From Erwinia billingiae Eb661 (GTDB lineage Bacteria; Pseudomonadota; Gammaproteobacteria; Enterobacterales; Enterobacteriaceae): a stretch of DNA of 64,000 bases. Under the pieces are notes generated by a model. It searched no databases. It was not told the DNA's origin and was given only the letters and a program-made list of their open reading frames with translations. Below, piece after piece: positions 16,536 to 24,605 of this stretch (the first letter of the stretch is position 1; every line of letters starts with the position of its first letter). Both the position numbers and the translations under genes were made by a program. Where the stretch lies: the NCBI RefSeq assembly GCF_000196615.1, contig NC_014304.1:38324-102323 (forward strand). Reading direction: 5' to 3'.

Positions 16536-18627
16536 TATTATCTCCCTTTACCAGCGCTGCTGCCGAAACGCGACTGTCCCACCATCCCTCACTGCTGTGA
16601 TAGTTGCGCCGCATTTCTTCCGCCAGACGCGCTATGTTTGCAGGCATATGCACGTCGCCGGCATCGCCAGCCGGCAGCGGCATGCGTATCTTCCAGAGCT
16701 GACCACCTTCAAGCAGCGCAAATGCCTGACCTTTTGGCAGCGTGACGATGTCCGATGGCTCCAGTAATGGCACTTTGATCGTGCCGACGCGGTCCTGTGT
16801 GCTGGAGGTGAAATCATGGTTGACGGTGACGTCAGCTGAATCCTGATGCCCTGAGACCAGCGTTTTGCTGTAGATTTCAACCTGCGGCAGCTGCGAGGTC
16901 AGCAGCTCGGCCGTCCTGTTTTCCTTCACGCGCAGCATGATCAGGTTGTTGAAGTTACCCTGCACCTGAGCGGTTTTTGCCGCACTTCCGATCCGGGCCT
17001 CAATATCTGATGACGTCTGTGTATAAGCCGTAACCTGCATGCCGGCACCGCCGCCTTTGTTGATAAGGGGTATAAATTCGTTCCCCATCAGTTCATTGAA
17101 CTCGTCGCAGTGAAGGTTGATTGGATCGTTACCTTCCCGGGAGCCAGGCAGGCCGCCGTTGATACCGTGCTTGTAAATCTGTCCCGCCACACTCACCAGA
17201 TCGGCAAACATACTATTACCCACGGCGCTGGCAACCTCGCTGTCGCTGAGCGCATCGAGGCCTACGTAGACGATGCCTTTTTTACGGATAACCTGTTCCC
17301 AGTCAAAAATGGGTCGCGGATCTTCCATGTTCAGGTAATCGGGTGACAGTAACTCAGCCGTTTTGCCCGTTGTCAGCTTTTCCAGAAGCGGCAGTAATGA
17401 CGCAACAATTTTGTCAAAATAAGTGCGGTCATAACGCACAGCCGACCGAAGGCCATCAAGAATCGGATCGTAAAGCTGCTGGCCGACATCAGAACTCAGC
17501 GCCACCTCAACCGCCCATATGCGCACAGCTTCAGGCTGGCCCTGCATGTTGCGCGGCACATCGTCTTCACTGAAGGCATTCGCGTTATTTTCGATCTGAC
17601 TGTTCAGTTCGGGCATTTGCTCAGTAATGATTTTTTCAGCGTAGCGCAGGTACAAATCAGCAATATTGTTCACATAGCGTGTAATCCGGGTGTAATCCGG
17701 ACGCTCCCCAAGGGCAACCAGCGCCCTGGCAACGATGTTCACGAATCGCCAGGCAAACTCTCGGAACGCCGCGCTGTTACCTTCACCGCTGAGCTGGCCG
17801 GCAACGCGGGTAGCCACTTCCGATACGCGGCCGAAACGGCCTACGGCGTTATACCGTGCTGATATGTCAGGCCAGCCCAGATGAAAAACGGTCAGCTCAT
17901 CGCCCCGACCAGCCCGGTGAGCTTCCGCCCAGACCCTTTTCAGCAAGTCAGCATCTCCTTTCGGATCAAACACGATGGTGACGTCACCGCGCCGTATATC
18001 CTGAGTAATTAAAAGCTCAGCAAGGCGCGTTTTGCCCACGCGGGTAGTGCCATACACAACCGTATGGCCCACACGCTCCCGTAAATCGAGCGTAACATCA
18101 GTTTCATTTGGTTCTATGCCATGGATTGCCGGATTGCCGCCAACCGGAGGCAGCGGACGGACCGGATTTAACACCCTGTCAGCACTGAGCAGTCTGCCGA
18201 TCGCTGGCAGCGTTTTCTCTGTGGCCTCCTCAATCCTGCGGGCAAGCTGATACAGTTTCGAGGGCTTCAGATAGTGGGCTACCTCGGGGCGCAGCGTATC
18301 GCGCAGGCGCTGGGTATGCTTCTGAGTCCAGCGAAACCCTCTGCCAATAAAGAGCCGGCGTTTACTGACGGGGATCTGTTTTGACGTCATAACGTAACGC
18401 GGCAGACGTCGCAGATTACGGCGGTAGTGGATCACCTGCATTCCCTGACGCGCGCGCACAGCAGAAAGAACCGCGAATCCTCCGGCGGTGACGCAGCTGA
18501 CGGAAGGCGCGAGTGCCACCGCCCAAGGCGCGGTAACGCATATGATGGCGGCGGTGCCGGCAACAACGGCAGTATTGAGCTCTACAGCCGGGCGCAGTAG
18601 TGCCTCGATTACGTATTTATCACTCAT
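16528..18627 (-). CDS. traD: TraD-type conjugative coupling protein (TIGR03743)
   Basis: Type IV coupling ATPase of 699 aa that brings relaxosome DNA to the secretion channel. Two N-terminal hydrophobic segments (about 15-50) anchor it. Walker A is VVYGTTRVGKTRLAELL (near residue 190), the DPKGD motif follows (VIFDPKGDADLLKR), and the Walker B-like LHCDEFNELMG and the AYTQTSSDIEARIG motif complete a VirD4/TraG-type ATPase. Its start overlaps the preceding nuclease-like gene. Length and motifs are normal for the PFGI-1 class. Confidence 0.93.
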   Translation of the reverse strand: MSDKYVIEALLRPAVELNTAVVAGTAAIICVTAPWAVALAPSVSCVTAGGFAVLSAVRARQGMQVIHYRRNLRRLPRYVMTSKQIPVSKRRLFIGRGFRWTQKHTQRLRDTLRPEVAHYLKPSKLYQLARRIEEATEKTLPAIGRLLSADRVLNPVRPLPPVGGNPAIHGIEPNETDVTLDLRERVGHTVVYGTTRVGKTRLAELLITQDIRRGDVTIVFDPKGDADLLKRVWAEAHRAGRGDELTVFHLGWPDISARYNAVGRFGRVSEVATRVAGQLSGEGNSAAFREFAWRFVNIVARALVALGERPDYTRITRYVNNIADLYLRYAEKIITEQMPELNSQIENNANAFSEDDVPRNMQGQPEAVRIWAVEVALSSDVGQQLYDPILDGLRSAVRYDRTYFDKIVASLLPLLEKLTTGKTAELLSPDYLNMEDPRPIFDWEQVIRKKGIVYVGLDALSDSEVASAVGNSMFADLVSVAGQIYKHGINGGLPGSREGNDPINLHCDEFNELMGNEFIPLINKGGGAGMQVTAYTQTSSDIEARIGSAAKTAQVQGNFNNLIMLRVKENRTAELLTSQLPQVEIYSKTLVSGHQDSADVTVNHDFTSSTQDRVGTIKVPLLEPSDIVTLPKGQAFALLEGGQLWKIRMPLPAGDAGDVHMPANIARLAEEMRRNYHSSEGWWDSRVSAAALVKGDNNG

Positions 18628-19193
18628 AAAAAGAACTCCTTGAATGGCTTGCCCGCCAGCAGGGCTAAAAGACGTTGCCCGCTGATGATCCGCAGCTGAG
18701 GCGTTGCCTGACTGACCTCTCTGCTCTTCTCACCCGTACGGCCCGTATGAATAAACAGGCCGCGTTGCCCCATACGAGTTAACAGCGCGTCAAAATCCCG
18801 GACGTGCGCCGGCGCGATCGCCCGGCTGTAGCGTTTGGCCTGAATCAGCCAGCACTCGCCGTTAATGTGGACTTTTCCGTCCAGTCCGCCGTCGCCGCTG
18901 TACGATGCATTACGCTGTACGGCGTATCCCTGGCGCTCAAACGCAAGCAGCAGTAACTCTTCAAAAACAAACGGATTGATTTTGCGCAGATAGCTCATGC
19001 GCTGCCCGTCCCCGCTGAGCTGGCGCAGGCGTGTATAGACGCGCTCCGCCGTCGCGCGATAGCGACGGTGCCGACGCTCGCTTGCCGTCTGTCTGCGAAA
19101 ATGCCAGAGCAGAAATAAGAAAGCCGCCGTCATCAAGGCCAGAAGAATCGGATTTCCCATCAGCAGTGCCGCGATAAAAGAGGCAGATATCAC
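18624..19193 (-). CDS. Membrane-anchored Mrr-like endonuclease-fold protein of the ICE core
   Basis: A 189 aa protein with an N-terminal membrane helix (about 6-28) and a restriction endonuclease-like domain of the Mrr_cat type: SYSGDGGLDGKVHI, then WLIQAKRYS (the QxK form of PD-(D/E)xK), and VRDFDALLTRMGQRGLFIHTG. Active-site residues D and QAK are present, so nuclease activity is possible. The GTG start has AGGAGG upstream and overlaps the preceding stop. This gene often precedes traD in SPI-7-like elements; its role in transfer is unknown. Confidence 0.8.
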   Translation of the reverse strand: MISASFIAALLMGNPILLALMTAAFLFLLWHFRRQTASERRHRRYRATAERVYTRLRQLSGDGQRMSYLRKINPFVFEELLLLAFERQGYAVQRNASYSGDGGLDGKVHINGECWLIQAKRYSRAIAPAHVRDFDALLTRMGQRGLFIHTGRTGEKSREVSQATPQLRIISGQRLLALLAGKPFKEFFL

Positions 19194-19696
19194 TGCGTCA
19201 CCTCCTGTGACAGGCCGCTGTCGGTGATAAGAACGGGGTAATGAGACAGCTGCAGGCGGCGGGCGAGTTCAGAACCGGATGAGGGGGCCAGCTGAAGGCC
19301 GGGAGCCAGACCGCGCAGGGCTTCCAGCGATGCCATGCTTTCGACATTCACAATGAGGCCGGCTGCATTTCTGGCCGCAAGCTGTCGCGCGTTTTGCTTC
19401 AGCCACTGGCGTGAATAACTGTCGTCACCAATGATAAACAGTGCTCCGATCCCCGGCAGCTGCAGCGTCCGGGGGGTCACATTCCCGGGGGTGAGTTCAG
19501 GCGTAATTACGGGCAGCATGGCCGCTTCGCCCTGTTCAGGTACGGCGGCGGTTACCGGCGGCGTGTCCTGACGATTTACTGCTTCAAAAATAGCCTGTGT
19601 GCTTTGTCCGCCAAGATCTGCAATGACGTTGAGATCAGCAAGCGCGGCGGGAGAAAAAACGATGAATGCGGAAATAATGAGTGTGTTGAGTTTCAT
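19190..19696 (-). CDS. ICE protein, TIGR03765 (PFL_4695) family
   Basis: A 168 aa exported protein with an N-terminal signal peptide (LIISAFIVFSPAALA-D). The family pattern is visible in LPGIGALFIIGDDSYSRQWLKQNARQLAARNAAGLIVNV and in LSHYPVLITDSGL at the end. ATG at 19696 is chosen because GGAG lies eight nt upstream. It sits between the transglycosylase and the endonuclease-like gene, as in SPI-7. Function in transfer is unknown. Confidence 0.82.
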   Translation of the reverse strand: MKLNTLIISAFIVFSPAALADLNVIADLGGQSTQAIFEAVNRQDTPPVTAAVPEQGEAAMLPVITPELTPGNVTPRTLQLPGIGALFIIGDDSYSRQWLKQNARQLAARNAAGLIVNVESMASLEALRGLAPGLQLAPSSGSELARRLQLSHYPVLITDSGLSQEVTQ

Positions 19697-19698
19697 GA

Positions 19699-20328
19699 TC
19701 ACTGACTCCGTGGATTTATCCAGACGAGGCCGGTATCCGGCACCGATGCGGATGCTGTCTGCTCAACCGCAGTCGCCGCCGGCAGATGCGGTGAGGACTG
19801 GAGCAAGGCGAGTTTGGTTTTGACAAAAGCGCGATAGCGGGCAGCGGGAGCGCCGCCAGCGGGGTGGTGATAGCAGCCGGCTGCATCGAGCCAGCTGCCC
19901 GGTTTTCTGTCCCAGCACTCGCGCAGAATGGCGGCAGCGGCGTTCAGATTTTTGTAAGGATCCAGCGCTTCCCAAGTGGACGAGAAGCGCTGCCCGTTCC
20001 AGCCAAGATTAACCTGAGCAATCCCTACATCAATGCGCTTCAGGGAGTTCTTCTTCATGAAAACCTGCAGCGCCTGCCACGCTTCCAGACGGGTTTTATA
20101 ACGATATCCCTTGCCCGCCACGTTAAGGGTCCACGGCCACGGGCGCTCACCCTGCGGCAGGCGGCGCGATGATTCCTGCAGGCTGACGGAATAGAGCGAC
20201 TCGGGCGGCACGCTGTGAGCCTGCGCAACGCGCACGTATCCCTCTGGGACCATCTGTTTGCCATCTGCGAACGTGGAGAGAGGGATAAGCATCATCGCCA
20301 CTCCGATCAGAATGCGGCGAGTTGCCAT
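19699..20328 (-). CDS. Lytic transglycosylase (SLT domain) of the transfer system
   Basis: Peptidoglycan-cleaving enzyme of 209 aa that opens the cell wall for the conjugation machine. A signal peptide is present (IGVAMMLIPLSTFA). The catalytic Glu is in LYSVSLQESSRRL, followed by KRIDVGIAQVNLGWNGQRF and AAAILRECW, which match SLT family 1. The next gene starts only three nt after its stop. Length is normal for VirB1/PilT-type ICE transglycosylases. Confidence 0.88.
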   Translation of the reverse strand: MATRRILIGVAMMLIPLSTFADGKQMVPEGYVRVAQAHSVPPESLYSVSLQESSRRLPQGERPWPWTLNVAGKGYRYKTRLEAWQALQVFMKKNSLKRIDVGIAQVNLGWNGQRFSSTWEALDPYKNLNAAAAILRECWDRKPGSWLDAAGCYHHPAGGAPAARYRAFVKTKLALLQSSPHLPAATAVEQTASASVPDTGLVWINPRSQ

Positions 20329-21032
20329 CCGTTTTCCCCCTGCTGCAGAACGACTGGCATCATGCCGTTACCAAACCGCACCCAGCGACCGCCGTCATGA
20401 TTCAGTGTGATTTGGCGGCTGCGTACCCTGTCCAGCGGGATATGGTGGTCTTTTGCCCAGCCTCGCAACTTCCCGTCCTCACCCTGGCTGTCTACAAGGT
20501 AGATATCAACCGGCCGGTTATCGGCTAACACCGCAGCCAGCCGGGCATCACACTGTCCGCAGCCAGCAGATTTCACGAACAACGCCAGCCGCCCTCCGGT
20601 GTCATGCGCGATACCCGCAGCGTTACCCATATTGACTGCGAGCGTTTCCGGGTAGAGGCGCTTCCATGCGGCGGTAACTTCACGCTGGAAATCCAGCTCT
20701 TTCTGGGTTCGCGCAAACTCTTCTTTGACCCATTTCTCGGCGTACTTACGACGTTCCGCCGGATTTCGGGCCTCAATGCCCAACGTAGACAGCGGATCCA
20801 GCCCGGGCGACTGAATCCCACGCGGACCGTTTTTCAGCGACTGGTAGCGCTGATAATCATCCTGGTTTAGACCCCAATGTCCGGCTTGCTGCTGCAGATC
20901 CTGCACGCTGCTTTGCTGCACATTCTGAGCCGGCGCTTCAATTTGCTCACCTTTTGAGTTGGAGACCTGGACATTGGCCTGCGCGGAGAAACAAAACACA
21001 ATCAAAGCAAGGTTGAGTATTTTAAGCTTCAT
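20307..21032 (-). CDS. ICE protein, TIGR03759 (PFL_4693) family
   Basis: An exported 241 aa protein. The start at MKLKILNLALIVF has GGAGG upstream; residues 1-19 are a signal peptide. The C-terminal half looks thioredoxin-like, with CGQC near residue 155 (KSAGCGQCDARLAAVLAD) followed by PVDIYLVDSQGEDGKLRGWAK and a cis-Pro-like segment, so it may act on disulfides of the pilus or core proteins. The N-terminal half has the family segment GHWGLNQDDYQRYQSLKNGPRG. It overlaps the transglycosylase gene by 22 nt. Confidence 0.83.
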   Translation of the reverse strand: MKLKILNLALIVFCFSAQANVQVSNSKGEQIEAPAQNVQQSSVQDLQQQAGHWGLNQDDYQRYQSLKNGPRGIQSPGLDPLSTLGIEARNPAERRKYAEKWVKEEFARTQKELDFQREVTAAWKRLYPETLAVNMGNAAGIAHDTGGRLALFVKSAGCGQCDARLAAVLADNRPVDIYLVDSQGEDGKLRGWAKDHHIPLDRVRSRQITLNHDGGRWVRFGNGMMPVVLQQGENGWQLAAF

Positions 21033-21042
21033 ATCGCCTCCG

Positions 21043-21810
21043 TTAGTGTGCGTTAATGGTGGTAATGCGTCCATTTACGCGGAATTGTGCCTGCCCGTAG
21101 CCGGCATGGATAAGCGTCCAGCCATTAACAGACTGTCCCTCACCGATCAGGCGGATTTCAGCAATTGAGCTGAACCCCGCTGGCGCAATGGCCGCAAACG
21201 ACTCGCTGCCCCGCTTTTCAACGCCGGTCAGTACAAACGGTGCTTTGCGGGTCACTGTTTTGACGTTCTGATGCGGCTTAGCGGGCGTCGGCTTTTTTAC
21301 TTCTGGTGCCGCTTTAACTTCAGCAGTGGCCTGTTGCGCTTTCTGAGGCGGGTGCTGCAGCGTCTTGACTGCCTGCTCAATTGCGGACTGACGGCTCTGC
21401 AGTGCGGTCTGCGCTTCATTCAGACCATTTACCGACTCGCGTACCTGACTGACCGCATCAGGTAAACCTTTTGCCGACAAGGCTTCGAGAGATTTACCGA
21501 TCGCGTCCAGCTGTGCCTGCTGACGTTTTATCGCCTCGCCCTGGGTGTTAATCGTTGCCTGAACAGGTTCAAGATCCGTCTTCGCCAGTGCCTGGGTGTA
21601 AACCACGTTTTGCTGCTTTTCGACGTAGCTGAGACGGTTTTCCTGCGACACGCCGGCGCGAAGCGAAATAAATGCGAGGCCCAGAGCGGCAACCGAAAGC
21701 ACGGCCAGTCCGATTGCGGGCAGACGGCGCTTTACACCGCTAAATCTGCTGCCTGACAGCTGAGCGCTGTCTTCAGCGCTTTCATCAGGGAAGGAGGTTT
21801 CTGTCGTCAT
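21043..21810 (-). CDS. Inner-membrane coiled-coil protein of the pilL operon
   Basis: A 255 aa protein with one membrane helix near residues 32-50 (AIGLAVLSVAALGLAFISL), a periplasmic coiled coil (about 60-145) and a C-terminal beta-rich domain (APFVLTGVEKRGSESFAAIAP ... AQFRVNGRITTINAH). The ATG at 21810 overlaps the pilL stop (ATGA). The layout resembles PilP/PilO-like alignment proteins seen near pilL in ICEs. A precise role cannot be given. Confidence 0.7.
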   Translation of the reverse strand: MTTETSFPDESAEDSAQLSGSRFSGVKRRLPAIGLAVLSVAALGLAFISLRAGVSQENRLSYVEKQQNVVYTQALAKTDLEPVQATINTQGEAIKRQQAQLDAIGKSLEALSAKGLPDAVSQVRESVNGLNEAQTALQSRQSAIEQAVKTLQHPPQKAQQATAEVKAAPEVKKPTPAKPHQNVKTVTRKAPFVLTGVEKRGSESFAAIAPAGFSSIAEIRLIGEGQSVNGWTLIHAGYGQAQFRVNGRITTINAH

Positions 21811-22454
21811 TTTGTCAGCCACCCTCCGCGAACAGGCTGGGCCTGAATTTGAGGGGGAGCGATGACCTGAGGAGAACGGGCGGAGGATGGTGTGCCAGCC
21901 GCCGGTGCATATGCGCTGGCAGGTTTTGGCGGCAGCTGTGTGGCAGGCAACTGATAACCGGCACGCAGGCTGTGGCAGACCACGCGCTGCACGTCATCAA
22001 CCTCCAGCTCCCAGGCAGGACCGGCCAGCACCTGCAGCGCGGTGCGAAGACGCATCGGACCAAGCTGGAACTGGACGGCTGGCAGCGGCTGACGGTACAG
22101 CACGCCGTTGGCCGGGCCGGTCTGACACAGCGAGTAGCCCGACTGTTTCAGCGCATAACGCATGGCGTCGGCCACGGTTGGCTGTACCGAGGAGGGAATA
22201 CGGACATCGATAATCTGCGAAAGGGGGTCGCGCTGCACCGCCTGTGGATCGGTACTGACCAGCAGATAACGATCGTAGCGGACCACTTCAGGCGTCCGCG
22301 CGTAAACATCATCAGCTGGCGTCTGAATATTGCGGGTGACGCTGACCGGCGCAACCGGTTCAGCGGGTGCCCGATCCTGCAACTTCTGAGGCTGCCCAAC
22401 GCACCCCGCCAGCAATGCAAGCGGTAGAGCGGCAAAGACGGCATTCATTTTCAT
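21807..22454 (-). CDS. pilL: PilL N-terminal-domain lipoprotein (TIGR03748 type)
   Basis: Outer-membrane lipoprotein of 215 aa; the lipobox LLAGC is near residue 17. The start at 22454 has AGGAA nine nt upstream. The domain DPLSQIIDVRIPSSVQPTVADAMRYALKQSGYSLC is the PilL N-terminal fold (STN-like), found at the head of SPI-7 type IV pilus and transfer operons. It is the first gene of the operon that runs to TIGR03747 and has the shared promoter motif 68 nt upstream. Confidence 0.8.
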   Translation of the reverse strand: MKMNAVFAALPLALLAGCVGQPQKLQDRAPAEPVAPVSVTRNIQTPADDVYARTPEVVRYDRYLLVSTDPQAVQRDPLSQIIDVRIPSSVQPTVADAMRYALKQSGYSLCQTGPANGVLYRQPLPAVQFQLGPMRLRTALQVLAGPAWELEVDDVQRVVCHSLRAGYQLPATQLPPKPASAYAPAAGTPSSARSPQVIAPPQIQAQPVRGGWLTK

Positions 22455-22521
22455 CGGAAAAGTTCCTGTACAGTGTGAACAGCCATCACTGTGCGCAACT
22501 CTCCGGCACGCTTCTATCAAC

Positions 22522-22532
22522 AACTCTTTTTG
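22522..22532 (-). promoter_or_regulatory. Shared transfer-operon motif CAAAAAGAGTT, copy 3
   Basis: Third exact copy of the motif, 68 nt before the pilL start. Only the 11-bp core is conserved with the other two copies. Confidence 0.5.
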
Positions 22533-22540
22533 CGTTTTCA

Positions 22541-22572
22541 AAAAAAAACGCCGACCGGAGTCAGCGTTTTTT
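22541..22572 (-). terminator. Terminator after the DUF2442 gene
   Basis: On the minus strand an eight-pair stem (ACGCTGAC / GTCGGCGT, one U-G pair) around TCCG is followed by a run of at least eight U. It ends the SSB-side transcript before the pilL promoter. Confidence 0.8.
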
Positions 22573-22583
22573 ATTCAGCACCT

Positions 22584-22832
22584 TCAGGCAACCTGATGTG
22601 GCGGATGCGTTATGTCACCGCGACCGTGTAACAGGCCATCGATGGAAACATCTTCGTCCAGTGCGTCCCAGTGGATCCCACGGGGAGACAGTTCATAGTC
22701 TTTCAGCTGTTCAGCAGACGCGTTGCAAAGTCGGGGGAACCACGCAAGTGGTACACCTATTATTCGCTCGTCTGATAGTTCGACCCACATAATGCGGTCA
22801 TCGAACCGAACTTCCTTAGCTGAAATAATCAT
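22584..22832 (-). CDS. DUF2442 family protein
   Basis: A small acidic protein (82 aa) with the DUF2442 pattern: VRFDDRIMWVELSDERIIGVPLAWFPRL, then ELSPRGIHWDALDEDVSIDGLL. It overlaps the upstream DUF4160 gene by 17 nt. The DUF4160/DUF2442 pair is common on mobile DNA and is suspected to be a toxin-antitoxin-like module; neither partner's activity is shown here. Confidence 0.85.
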   Translation of the reverse strand: MIISAKEVRFDDRIMWVELSDERIIGVPLAWFPRLCNASAEQLKDYELSPRGIHWDALDEDVSIDGLLHGRGDITHPPHQVA

Positions 22833-23058
22833 TCCAGGCCTCCAGGAGTAGGGTTTGGTTTAGCTTTATTAGTATCGCCAGCTCTTTTAACGTCCGCGAA
22901 TCAAATCCATCGTTACGCGCCAGTTTAACAACCGGATCCAGCCAGAACTTTGCTTCTGTGCCGGCCTTCATCACATGAATGTGAGCAGGTTCGCGCGGAT
23001 TGCCTTCGTTAGAGTAGAAAAAAAACCGAAAACCATTAAGCCGTAATATGACAGGCAT
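22816..23058 (-). CDS. DUF4160 family protein
   Basis: An 80 aa protein with the DUF4160 signature: RLNGFRFFFYSNEGNPREPAHIHV (the EPAHIHV motif is diagnostic) and KELAILIKLNQTLLLEAWN. First gene of the pair with DUF2442, placed directly downstream of ssb. Confidence 0.87.
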   Translation of the reverse strand: MPVILRLNGFRFFFYSNEGNPREPAHIHVMKAGTEAKFWLDPVVKLARNDGFDSRTLKELAILIKLNQTLLLEAWNDYFS

Positions 23059-23120
23059 CGTCAGTAACCTTTAAGGGATTATGGTGAAATTTACTGCAAC
23101 GGTCAAAACGCAGAGGAAGG

Positions 23121-23720
23121 TCAGAGAGCGGCTATGGCGTGCTTCGCTATGCCATAACCGTGACCGAGGAACGGAATGTCATCATCCCATTCACCTGCAT
23201 GCTGCGACTGTGATGCAGCCTGTTGAGGTGCGGGCTGAGCGGCATTGTTGCGCTGCGGACCACGGTTATTTTTCCCTTTATTCCCGTTGCTATTTGCCTG
23301 CGGTGCAGGTGCTGACGGCTGCTGAGGCTGTCCCCCGTTACCGCTGTACTGTTGCTGACTGCTATTGTGTTGACGGCCACCTAACATCTGCAGGGTGCCA
23401 CCGACGTTAACAACGACTTCAGTCGTGTATTTGTCCTGCCCGCTCTGATCCTGCCATTTTCGGGTACGCAACTGGCCCTCAATGTAAACCTGAGAACCTT
23501 TGCGGAGGTATTCGCCGGTAACTTCAGCAAGCTTTCCGAACAACACCACACGATGCCATTCGGTTACTTCACGGTTTTCACCGGTCTGTTTATCGCGCCA
23601 TGACTCCGACGTTGCCAGTGTAATGTTAGCGACCGCTCCGCCGTTAGGCATGTAGCGGATTTCAGGATCCTGACCGAGATTGCCGACCAGAATCACTTTG
23701 TTTACGCCGCGTGAGGACAT
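23121..23720 (-). CDS. ssb: Single-stranded DNA-binding protein
   Basis: Binds ssDNA during transfer and plasmid replication. The OB fold is clear ([63 protein letters not shown]), followed by a Gln/Asn/Gly-rich linker. The usual acidic tip DDDIPF is present but is not the C-terminus: 15 more residues follow ([15 protein letters not shown]). The 199 aa length is normal for ICE-borne SSBs. It lies 58 nt after the DUF3577 gene, with a hairpin (AGCCTGCTC / GAGCGGGCT, roughly 23735-23765) in between. Confidence 0.93.
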   Translation of the reverse strand: MSSRGVNKVILVGNLGQDPEIRYMPNGGAVANITLATSESWRDKQTGENREVTEWHRVVLFGKLAEVTGEYLRKGSQVYIEGQLRTRKWQDQSGQDKYTTEVVVNVGGTLQMLGGRQHNSSQQQYSGNGGQPQQPSAPAPQANSNGNKGKNNRGPQRNNAAQPAPQQAASQSQHAGEWDDDIPFLGHGYGIAKHAIAAL

Positions 23721-23778
23721 AAGAGCGTTCCTTGTGAGAGAAAGCCCGCTCAGAAGAGAGCAGGCTTTGGTTGGACGA

Positions 23779-24261
23779 TCAGAATGAGTTTTCTGCGTAA
23801 GATTGCTGCTGTGAAGCGGCGTTCGGTGCCTGTTGCGGTTCAGCGCGTTCAGTCTTGAAGACCATATCCTGGCCTATCTTTACCCAGTCCACCTTAATCA
23901 GACGGGCTTTCAGGCTGACGCGACTTTCACCGGCATGCTCACCATTTTTCAGCTGAAAAATGTCCGTTGACGGGTTGCTGAGAACGAAGCCGATCAGCAC
24001 TTTCTTATCTTCATCAACCGCTTTCTGGCAGCGGTTGATGAGGCTGCTGGCTTCTTTACCGGCAACGGTGACGTCGAAACGCACATAAGAGGGGCTGTCG
24101 CTCGGACCTGACAGTGCGTTGATCACGCAGCTGATGAAGGTGCCGGACTGAGCATTGACCTGGCGAACATTACTAAGATAGCCCAGACCGTTGATGGTCA
24201 GGTTGAAGTAGTCTTTAGATTTGCCGTTGTTGTTGGCATTAGAGGTGTTATTTGCAGACAT
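23779..24261 (-). CDS. DUF3577 / STY4534-family ICE protein
   Basis: A 160 aa protein of the ICE replication block. The start at [13 protein letters not shown] has GGAG eight nt upstream. The body ([67 protein letters not shown]) looks like an OB-type fold, and the gene is always near ssb and topB in these elements. The gene is preceded by a structured leader and, further up, by copy A of a dispersed RNA-like element. Confidence 0.85.
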   Translation of the reverse strand: MSANNTSNANNNGKSKDYFNLTINGLGYLSNVRQVNAQSGTFISCVINALSGPSDSPSYVRFDVTVAGKEASSLINRCQKAVDEDKKVLIGFVLSNPSTDIFQLKNGEHAGESRVSLKARLIKVDWVKIGQDMVFKTERAEPQQAPNAASQQQSYAENSF

Positions 24262-24345
24262 GGTAGTTTCTCCGTGAGGGTCAAATTTGGTTCGACGGAG
24301 AAAACTTCTGCCCTGACGGGAGAAGTATTCCCGTCGGGGGGTCAG
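24262..24345 (-). promoter_or_regulatory. Structured leader of the DUF3577 gene (leader family member 8)
   Basis: Minus-strand leader with a stem of CGACGGGA-type sequence and TCCCGTC, and a second one of ACTTCT with AGAAGT that is interleaved with it. The SD region GGAGAAACTACC repeats part of the second element, as in seven leaders at 39.3-44.0 kb. Confidence 0.5.
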
Positions 24346-24372
24346 AATCAGCTGGATTCTGACTGTCTTGAT

Positions 24373-24557
24373 AGTTAAATGTACCTTCATCGCCAGGCAG
24401 TAGGAGCCGTAATTGACGATATCTGCTTCCAAAGGTGAGCAGATTTACCACACTGATGTGTTCTCCCTTGCAGGCTACAGGAGTGTTATGTTCAGCCACC
24501 CGAAGGCGATTCTCTCAGGCCAGTGAATCATTGGTGGTCGTCAGAGACGACGGACAA
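24373..24557 (-). ncRNA. Dispersed structured RNA-like element, copy A
   Basis: One of three related elements (A here, B at 44054, C at 45883). On the minus strand it folds into GTCGTC/GACGAC, GATTC/GAATC, a short ACAC/GTGT hairpin and ATCTGCT/AGCAGAT. The first two stems differ in sequence from copies B and C but keep pairing. It ends about 110 nt upstream of the DUF3577 gene, so it may be part of that gene's 5' leader. Confidence 0.55.
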
Positions 24558-24605
24558 GCACGTTTATTTTTAAGCCAAATATTGCAGCTGTCAACCTTTC
24601 TGACT

